DNA of 21,982 nucleotides from Thermoflexus sp035573655. GTDB taxonomy: Bacteria; Chloroflexota; Anaerolineae; Thermoflexales; Thermoflexaceae. This document shows, one piece after another, positions 7,930 to 13,035 of this stretch. The position numbers and the translations under genes are program-made. The stretch's first letter is position 1; every line of letters starts with the position of its first letter. The stretch spans positions 1 to 21,982 of the forward strand of contig DATMAC010000369.1 of the NCBI GenBank assembly GCA_035573655.1, written 5' to 3'. The notes beneath the pieces are model-generated. The model was given only the letters and a program-made list of their open reading frames with translations, did no database searches and was not told the DNA's origin.

Positions 7930-8916
7930 TCACTCCCCCGTCATTCCCAACCGTGTCCGAGGGTCAACCAGGGCGTAAACGATGTCGATGAGGAAATTGG
8001 CTAACAACACTCCGGTGATGATAAACAGGAAACAACCTTGCAACAGGAAATAGTCCTGGTTCTGAACCGCTTGAAGGATGAGATATCCGGTCCCGGGGTA
8101 GGCGAAGACGATCTCTGTGGCCAGGGCACCAGCGACGATCGCTCCTAGTTGCAGAGCGAGGCCGGTGATCTGAGGGAGCATTGCGTTGCGGAAAGCATAT
8201 CGGAGAATCAACCGTTTGGGGGCCCCTAAGGCTTCCAGGTAACGGGAGTAATCGGCTTCCAGCTCGTAGATAACCATGTTGCGCATACCAATGGCCCATC
8301 CCCCAAACATCACCAGGAAGAGGGAAGTGAAGGGCAGGAACCAATGCCAAAGGAGATCCTTAATGAACAACCAGGATAAGTGAGGTCGGATGTTGAAACT
8401 ATAGGCGCCGGCGATGGGGAAGAGCCCGGCGACTTGTCCTAAAGCCCATGCCAACAGCAGCGCCAGCCACATGTAGGGCGTGGCGTTCAGTATATAGCCT
8501 AAGGGGAGGATGGTGTTATCAAGCCAGCGGATTCGCGCGGCCGCTGCCCCTACTAAGTTACCGGCGATCCAGCTCAAGAGGATAGCTGGAAGCAGGAGAA
8601 GAAGATCATAAGGCACCGCACGCCAGATTAAGGAAATCACCGGTTGAGGGAACAACCACGTGCTGATCCCTAAATCTCCCCGGAAGAGGGCGATCCAGAA
8701 GTTGAGGTATTGTTGCCAAAGCGGAAGATCTAACTTGAATGCTTGGATGTAATAGCTCCGTAGCACCTCGGCGACATCGGCCCGCAGGGCCATGCGGGCG
8801 ATCATCGTGTCCACCGGGTTCCCCGGCATCAATCGGGGGATCAACCAGTCAATGGTAACAGCAAAAAAGAAGGTGAACAAATAAATCAACAGCTTGCGTC
8901 CCAGATAACGCCCCAC
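7930..8916 (-). CDS. Opp/Dpp-type ABC importer permease (OppB-like)
   Basis: Channel subunit with about six membrane segments; the first is near residues 8-28. The EAA-type coupling loop is around YSRYLEALGAPKRLILRYAF, and the typical C-terminal end reads ALVDPRTRLG. Start choice: an ATG at 8931 has no ribosome-binding site before it, but GGAGGGAG lies just after that ATG and at proper distance from an in-frame GTG at 8916, which also gives the usual short N-terminus (328 residues). The ATG version would be 333 residues. A 136-bp spacer with a strong hairpin separates it from the binding-protein gene upstream. Confidence 0.92.
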   Translation of the reverse strand: MGRYLGRKLLIYLFTFFFAVTIDWLIPRLMPGNPVDTMIARMALRADVAEVLRSYYIQAFKLDLPLWQQYLNFWIALFRGDLGISTWLFPQPVISLIWRAVPYDLLLLLPAILLSWIAGNLVGAAAARIRWLDNTILPLGYILNATPYMWLALLLAWALGQVAGLFPIAGAYSFNIRPHLSWLFIKDLLWHWFLPFTSLFLVMFGGWAIGMRNMVIYELEADYSRYLEALGAPKRLILRYAFRNAMLPQITGLALQLGAIVAGALATEIVFAYPGTGYLILQAVQNQDYFLLQGCFLFIITGVLLANFLIDIVYALVDPRTRLGMTGE

Positions 8917-8981
8917 CCTTGCTCCCTCCATGTAAAAAAGCCAGTATAAGCATCCAGAATCTTTCCCCTGTCCTTCCAGCT

Positions 8982-9019
8982 CGCGGCCCGTGCAGCGCTC
9001 GCATTCTGCACGGGCCGCG
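8982..9019 (-). other. Hairpin between binding-protein and permease genes
   Basis: Perfect 14-bp arms, CGCGGCCCGTGCAG (8982-8995) and its inverse (9006-9019), with a 10-nt loop. No T-run follows in either direction, so it is not a standard intrinsic terminator. Its place, after the binding-protein gene and before the permeases, suits partial termination or protection of the upstream mRNA 3' end, as known for the malE-malF gap of E. coli. The rest of the 8917-9067 gap shows nothing else. Confidence 0.75.
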
Positions 9020-9067
9020 CTCGAATCTCACAATCCAAGCTGTTCCGCTCGGTCTATGGGGGGGCGA

Positions 9068-10855
9068 TCACTTTTTGGCTGGCTTCAGCTCGGTAAGCAT
9101 CAGGAGGGCAGTCATGTTCCAGTAGCCCCGCCAGGTGCACGGCAGGTACTTGGGCGCTCCCTCCGCTGCGGACGGCCAGTTCGTCCAGTAGGTCTCGTTC
9201 CACTGCGCCCACAGCCCATTATACCAGAGCGGAATAGCCGGCATATCGGTCAGCTGGATCCGCTGGATTTGGGAGATCACGGCCTTCATTCCGTTCGTAT
9301 CTCCCACAGGGACCTTGTCCAGCTGGACCAACAGGTCGAACACTTGTGGGTTGTTGTAGCGGCCGTAGTTGCCGTTGGTCATCTTATCTTGAATCGGGTT
9401 GTTAAACAACCAGTAGTAGAAAGTCCAGGGGGTGTTGCTCATCTGGGAACCGAAGTTGTTGATAGCGGTATCAAAGGTTCCGCCAGTCAGCTGATCCCAG
9501 TAGGCGCCGAAGTCCGGGAAGTCCGTTTGGAGGTTGATCCCAACCGCCTGGGCGCTGCTGGCGATCACCTTGGCCGCTTCCATCCAGTCGGTCCAGCCAA
9601 AGGGAACGATGATCTTCAACTGGATAGGGGAGCCGTCGGGAGCTTCCACGAACCCATCCCCGTTGACGTCTCGGTATCCGGCCTGGGCGAGGATCTGCTT
9701 GGCTCGATTCGGATCGTAGGAGAAGCCCAGCTCCTTAACGACATCCTGGTCCACGAAACGCTCCCAAACGGGGAGCAGGCCAGTGGGGTTGGCCTTCTGA
9801 ACGATGTTGCCGTAGACCCGGTTCACAATCTCATCCACATTGATCGCATAAGCCAACGCTTTCCGGAAGTTCGGGTCGTCCAGCGGTTTCTTGTTGAGGT
9901 TCATAAACAGGAAGGCCGTGTTTGCCGACAGCATATAAGGCGGATCGTTGTACCAGGTCTTGAGACCGTATCCGCCTTTCACCAAGGTAGCGACGCCAGG
10001 CAGGAAGTTGTTGCTCAGATCCACCTCACCCTTGAGCACAAGGCCCAAGGCGACGTTGTTGCTCGGGTTCACGATATCCACAATGTAGCGCGGGGCCACC
10101 GATTTGCCCAGCACCTTGATCGCCCACCAGTTGTCATTGCGCTTCCACACCACACGATCTTCGGAGTGGGTCTCATAGACGTAGGCTCCAGAGCACAGCG
10201 GCGGGACGTTCTGGCCTTCGACGATATCCTTCGGGGAGCGAGTTTGCCATGCGTGCTTGGGCACAATGGCCACCGAGTAAAGCAGGTTCCCCCACTCTTG
10301 GTGGCGCACTTCCTTGAAGGTGAATCGGGCAGTCAGCTGATCCACCGCCTCAACTTTCTCGAGCCAATCCCACAGCGATCGGTAGTATACCCCTTCCAAT
10401 TTGCCCAGCTCGAACGTATAAACGACGTCCTCGCTGGTCATAGGCTGGCCATCGGCCCAGGTGATGCCCTGGCGGAGCTTGACCTCATACACGTTGTCAC
10501 TGACCCACTTGCCGCTCTCCGCCAGCCAGGGGATGTATTCATCCTTGAGAGGATCATAAAGGAATAGGGTTTCATAGCACAAGCCGATGGTGCCCATCGC
10601 GTAAGTGCCCGGCTGCAACGGATTCCAGTTCGAAGGGGGGCCCCATTGAGTGCCGCTGGTATATAGGGTCTCGGAACGTTCATAGACAGCCGCGGCTTGG
10701 GTGGGGGTAGGACCAGGAGCGGTTGTTGGTGTGGCCGGAGCCTGCGTCGCGGGCGCTGTTGGAGCGGGTGTCGCAGCGGGCGTTGTGGGGGCGCAGGCCG
10801 AGAGCAAGACCGCCAGAACCAGAAAAGCTGTAAGCAGTAGGCCGGAGCGCATCAT
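9068..10855 (-). CDS. Family 5 extracellular solute-binding lipoprotein
   Basis: 595 residues; captures the substrate outside the cell for the Opp-type importer encoded downstream. A lipoprotein signal peptide ends in LLSAC with lipidated C21. A Pro/Thr/Ala linker (22-57) precedes the SBP_bac_5 fold, whose typical motifs are visible: LRQGITWADGQPMTSEDVVY and a region reading NPNRAKQILAQAGYRDVNGDG. Members of this family bind peptides, nickel or, notably in Thermotoga and Pyrococcus, cellobiose and other oligosaccharides. The LacI-type operator in its promoter and the divergent beta-glucosidase favour an oligosaccharide here; this is inference. The ATG at 10855 follows AGGAGGGG. First gene of the five-gene operon, under the promoter at 10899-10927. 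Confidence 0.93.
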   Translation of the reverse strand: MMRSGLLLTAFLVLAVLLSACAPTTPAATPAPTAPATQAPATPTTAPGPTPTQAAAVYERSETLYTSGTQWGPPSNWNPLQPGTYAMGTIGLCYETLFLYDPLKDEYIPWLAESGKWVSDNVYEVKLRQGITWADGQPMTSEDVVYTFELGKLEGVYYRSLWDWLEKVEAVDQLTARFTFKEVRHQEWGNLLYSVAIVPKHAWQTRSPKDIVEGQNVPPLCSGAYVYETHSEDRVVWKRNDNWWAIKVLGKSVAPRYIVDIVNPSNNVALGLVLKGEVDLSNNFLPGVATLVKGGYGLKTWYNDPPYMLSANTAFLFMNLNKKPLDDPNFRKALAYAINVDEIVNRVYGNIVQKANPTGLLPVWERFVDQDVVKELGFSYDPNRAKQILAQAGYRDVNGDGFVEAPDGSPIQLKIIVPFGWTDWMEAAKVIASSAQAVGINLQTDFPDFGAYWDQLTGGTFDTAINNFGSQMSNTPWTFYYWLFNNPIQDKMTNGNYGRYNNPQVFDLLVQLDKVPVGDTNGMKAVISQIQRIQLTDMPAIPLWYNGLWAQWNETYWTNWPSAAEGAPKYLPCTWRGYWNMTALLMLTELKPAKK

Positions 10856-10880
10856 GGTTCCCCTCCTCTTGGTATGGGTT

Positions 10881-10894
10881 TGGAAGCGCTCTCA
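10881..10894. promoter_or_regulatory. CelR/CebR-type operator at the importer promoter
   Basis: TGGAAGCGCTCTCA matches the palindrome TGGGAGCGCTCCCA, found intact before the neighbouring lacI-type gene, at 12 of 14 positions, with the central GCGC kept. It begins 4 bp downstream of the -10 box of the importer promoter, over the likely transcription start, where a bound repressor would block initiation. Confidence 0.75.
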
Positions 10895-10898
10895 ATCC

Positions 10899-10927
10899 AT
10901 TCTAGCAAAGGACGAAAGCGTTGTCAA
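10899..10927 (-). promoter_or_regulatory. Sigma-70-type promoter of the Opp-type importer operon
   Basis: On the minus strand: perfect -35 TTGACA (10922-10927), 17-bp spacer, -10 TAGAAT (10899-10904, five of six). The predicted start is near 10892, inside the operator, giving a leader of about 37 nt to the lipoprotein ATG. Confidence 0.8.
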
Positions 10928-10963
10928 GACTCTCTCACCATGGTTTTTCCACGGCTTTTCAAG

Positions 10964-10985
10964 GTTTTAACAAAGTTTTAACAAA
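10964..10985. repeat. Tandem 11-bp repeat, two units
   Basis: GTTTTAACAAA occurs twice head to tail, upstream of the importer promoter. AT-rich; it could help promoter opening or bind a regulator, but nothing shows this. Confidence 0.8.
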
Positions 10986-11028
10986 GTGGCCTGGCCGCGG
11001 TGAGATATCTGGAGCTTCTAGGAAAATC

Positions 11029-11072
11029 CAATCATAAATTAAATTAGGTACAATCATAAATTAAATTAGGTA
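11029..11072. repeat. Tandem 22-bp repeat, two identical units
   Basis: Two perfect head-to-tail copies of a unit starting CAATCATAAATT and ending AAATTAGGTA (11029-11050 and 11051-11072), directly beside the hairpin at 11074. There are only two units and no spacer, so this is not a CRISPR. It may be a slippage duplication or a paired binding site. Confidence 0.9.
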
Positions 11073-11073
11073 A

Positions 11074-11120
11074 TATTAGGGCCGAGCTGCGCGCCTTTGA
11101 TGCGCAGCTCGGCCCTAATA
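11074..11120. repeat. Long intergenic palindrome (19-bp stem)
   Basis: Perfect 19-bp arms (11074-11092 and 11102-11120) starting TATTAGGGCCGAG, loop GCCTTTGAT. The central CCTTTGAT is shared with the hairpin at 11689-11733. It lies between divergent transcription units, so it is not an obvious gene-end terminator. No T-run follows on either strand. Confidence 0.85.
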
Positions 11121-11193
11121 CCCCCCAGAGGAAACCGCCTATATCCCATCGGCGCTGTGCAAAAACGGCTGAATAGTTACCCGCGTTCTCGCA

Positions 11194-11222
11194 TTGGCCT
11201 CGCAATCCACTCATAATAAATT
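11194..11222 (+). promoter_or_regulatory. Weak promoter candidate before the middle operator
   Basis: TTGGCC (11194-11199), 17-bp spacer, TAAATT (11217-11222): four of six at each box. It is mentioned mainly because the operator-like palindrome at 11249 would lie just downstream of its start, as at the window's lacI-type promoters. Confidence 0.25.
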
Positions 11223-11236
11223 CTGAGAATTCTGAT

Positions 11237-11268
11237 AAAAAACGATTTTGGGATCGCTCCCAAAATCG
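11237..11268 (-). terminator. Possible intrinsic terminator overlapping an operator-like core
   Basis: On the minus strand, 11-bp arms CGATTTTGGGA / TCCCAAAATCG with loop GCGA are followed at once by six T (11237-11242): the textbook intrinsic terminator shape, unlike the other hairpins here. No minus-strand gene ends just before it, so what it would terminate is unclear; it would insulate the importer promoter from transcription coming from the right. Confidence 0.5.
11249..11262. promoter_or_regulatory. CelR/CebR-type operator between the divergent promoters
   Basis: TGGGATCGCTCCCA differs from TGGGAGCGCTCCCA at one position. It lies 368 bp (centre to centre) from the importer operator and 597 bp from the lacI-type operator, so it could act as an auxiliary site if the repressor loops DNA. 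The same bases form the core of a terminator-like hairpin, so the match could also be secondary to that role. Confidence 0.5.
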
Positions 11269-11642
11269 CCCGTGGGGGCGAGAATGGCGCGTCGTAAGTT
11301 AAAATTCGCTCCAATTGAGGGGGTTGTAAGACGGCTTGAGGTATATATCGGCATTCCGGTGCAAGTTACTTGGCTTTTCTGTCGGTTTATGGAGGCCTGG
11401 CACTCCTTCCAGACCTCCGAGCTCTCTGATTTCCTTCCTCGGTCCTCTTGAGATTCGCATGGTGCGATTTGGGCTATGCCCTGGCTGGGGGATCTCCTCC
11501 TGATTTTTTATCGGGCCGATTGTATGGATCAAGCCTGCTGCCCTGGTAGTGCCTACCCGAGCGGAGCTGCTCCTTTAATGCTCCATAACGATATGGTCTG
11601 AGGACAGGGCGATAGGAAGCCGATGGCCCCTGCTTCCAGGAT
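11269..11642. other. Gap without a recognisable gene
   Basis: No family-recognisable protein is encoded on either strand. One 55-codon frame, 11284-11451 (plus), begins with ATG soon after GGGGGCGAG and downstream of the weak promoter and operator, but its sequence resembles nothing I know. A weak 5-bp hairpin with TGATTTTTT (about 11487-11509) is the only other structure. Confidence 0.5.
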
Positions 11643-11733
11643 CTCCCTCCCGACGGCCTAAAGGGCTTGTGAGGAAGGGGGAGAGAACTTGGGGTCTGGG
11701 CCGGGAACCTTTGATCCCCGGCCCAGACCCCAA
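11643..11733 (+). repeat. Degenerate hairpin pair of the intergenic palindrome family
   Basis: First an imperfect C-rich/G-rich hairpin (about 11643-11683) resembling a decayed version of the large hairpin of the three-hairpin repeat, then a perfect 17-bp stem (arms 11689-11705 and 11717-11733, TTGGGGTCTGGGCCGGG) with a loop containing CCTTTGAT. The order matches the plus-strand copies elsewhere. It ends about 50 bp before the lacI-type promoter. Confidence 0.65.
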
Positions 11734-11784
11734 AAATCAACCTCTTAAAGCATTGAAAAGCCTCGTGAACGGCTTCCAGGTCTG

Positions 11785-11814
11785 TTGACAAGGATCTGCG
11801 AGTTGGGCTATTAT
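11785..11814 (+). promoter_or_regulatory. Sigma-70-type promoter of the lacI-GH116 unit
   Basis: Perfect -35 TTGACA (11785-11790), 18-bp spacer, -10 TATTAT (11809-11814, five of six). Predicted start near 11821, leaving a leader of about 42 nt that contains the operator palindrome. Confidence 0.8.
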
Positions 11815-11845
11815 ATGGGAGCGAGTTGGGGTAGATTCCAATATG

Positions 11846-11859
11846 TGGGAGCGCTCCCA
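11846..11859. promoter_or_regulatory. Perfect CelR/CebR-type operator before the lacI-type gene
   Basis: TGGGAGCGCTCCCA is a perfect 14-bp palindrome, flanked on both sides by ATAT (11841-11844, 11861-11864). It is the same sequence established as the binding site of CelR in Thermobifida fusca and CebR in Streptomyces. It lies in the leader, 3 bp before the ATG, so the regulator very probably represses itself. The left arm GGGAG is also the only ribosome-binding-site-like sequence, and the RNA could fold over it. Confidence 0.85.
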
Positions 11860-11862
11860 GAT

Positions 11863-12906
11863 ATGTCGTACACGTTAGAAGAGATCGCAAAGCTGGCCAA
11901 GGTGTCTCGTTCTACGGTATCTCGCGTGATCAATAACCATCCCAATGTGCGCCCGGAAGTCCGGGAGCGGGTTTGGAAAATCATTCAGGAGGTGGGATAT
12001 CATCCGCACGCGGCCGCCCGTAACTTGGCCACTCGACGCACGCAGGTAGTAGGGGTGGTGATCCCAGAAACCCTCCCGAAGGTCTTCAGCGATCCCTACT
12101 TTCCAGCGGTATTGCGGGGGATCTCGGATACGCTCGCTGAGCATGATTACCATCTATTGCTCTCTTTGCTTGCACCTCTCCAGGAGGAGGATTTCTACCG
12201 GCGGGTCCTGCGTGGGCATCTGGTGGATGGCATCATCGTGCTGTCTGCTCAGATCACAGATCCCCTAATCATTCGAGCCCATCGGGATGGCCTTCCCGTG
12301 GTCAGCATTGGGCGATGTGTAGAACCAGGGGTGAGCTATGTCGACGCGGATAACGTCGAAGGAGGTCGTATGGCCACAGAGCATCTCCTTCGTCTGGGAC
12401 GGCGGCGGGTGGCTACCATTGCGGGCCCTCAGACGAGGGCGCCGGGGATTGATCGTCTTGAGGGCTATCGCTCCGCGTTACATGCGTGGGGGATCAATTT
12501 GCGATCAGAGTGGATCGTGGAGGGGGATTTCACGGAGGCTGGGGGTTATATTGCGATGCGTCGTTTGCTCCCTGCTCACCCTGATGCCGTATTCGTGGCC
12601 AGCGACCTGATGGCCGTAGGGGCCCTCAAGGCCATACGAGAGGCTGGTCTGCGTGTCCCCGATGATATTGCCATTGTGGGCTACGACGATGTCGAGCTGG
12701 CCCAGTTCACCGACCCTCCGTTGACTACCATACGCCAGCCGATTTACGAGCTTGGCCGGATAGCGGTTCAGCTTCTACTCCGTCAGATTGAGGAGGGAGT
12801 TCGTGATCCCCAGCGAGTGATCTTACCGACCGAGCTGGTGATTCGTTCTTCCTGTGGGGCATTGAAGGAACTAAAGAGGGTGAGCTATACGGAATTGGGC
12901 TCTTAA
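11863..12906 (+). CDS. LacI-family repressor, CelR/CebR-like
   Basis: 347 residues. The N-terminal helix-turn-helix covers residues 4-23 (TLEEIAKLAKVSRSTVSRVI), the hinge helix is around AARNLATRRT with the minor-groove Leu L55, and residues 62-340 form the periplasmic-binding-protein-like sugar sensor. I chose the ATG at 11863 because family members begin a few residues before the helix-turn-helix; longer frames would run back into the -35 box. The operator directly before it, at the divergent importer promoter, and its identity with the CelR/CebR box suggest repression of importer, self and beta-glucosidase, released by cellobiose or a related beta-glucoside. The operator match is seen; the inducer is inferred. 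GH116 follows after 129 bp without a convincing promoter. Confidence 0.93.
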   Translation: MSYTLEEIAKLAKVSRSTVSRVINNHPNVRPEVRERVWKIIQEVGYHPHAAARNLATRRTQVVGVVIPETLPKVFSDPYFPAVLRGISDTLAEHDYHLLLSLLAPLQEEDFYRRVLRGHLVDGIIVLSAQITDPLIIRAHRDGLPVVSIGRCVEPGVSYVDADNVEGGRMATEHLLRLGRRRVATIAGPQTRAPGIDRLEGYRSALHAWGINLRSEWIVEGDFTEAGGYIAMRRLLPAHPDAVFVASDLMAVGALKAIREAGLRVPDDIAIVGYDDVELAQFTDPPLTTIRQPIYELGRIAVQLLLRQIEEGVRDPQRVILPTELVIRSSCGALKELKRVSYTELGS

Positions 12907-12978
12907 CCAATCGTGCTTCATCTCAAGGGGGAAACGCACCGACCCTCTATCGGTTCCATAGTTTGCCGTGTGGGATAT

Positions 12979-12995
12979 CGGTTGAAGCTCAACCG
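12979..12995. other. Small inverted repeat before the GH116 gene
   Basis: CGGTTGA-AGC-TCAACCG, 7-bp arms with a 3-nt loop, about 40 bp before the GH116 start. It does not match the CelR-like box. It may be a minor mRNA hairpin between lacI and GH116; no function is evident. Confidence 0.4.
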
Positions 12996-13035
12996 GAATA
13001 TATTTTGTGCACTTCAATATCCATAGGAGGTCGAA

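Noticed and set aside
5160..10855. Dipeptide/oligopeptide uptake operon
   Set aside because: The protein families alone allow it, but the LacI-type operator at its promoter and the divergent beta-glucosidase make sugar uptake more likely; peptides are not excluded.
11029..11072. CRISPR array
   Set aside because: Two adjacent 22-bp units without spacers and no cas genes.
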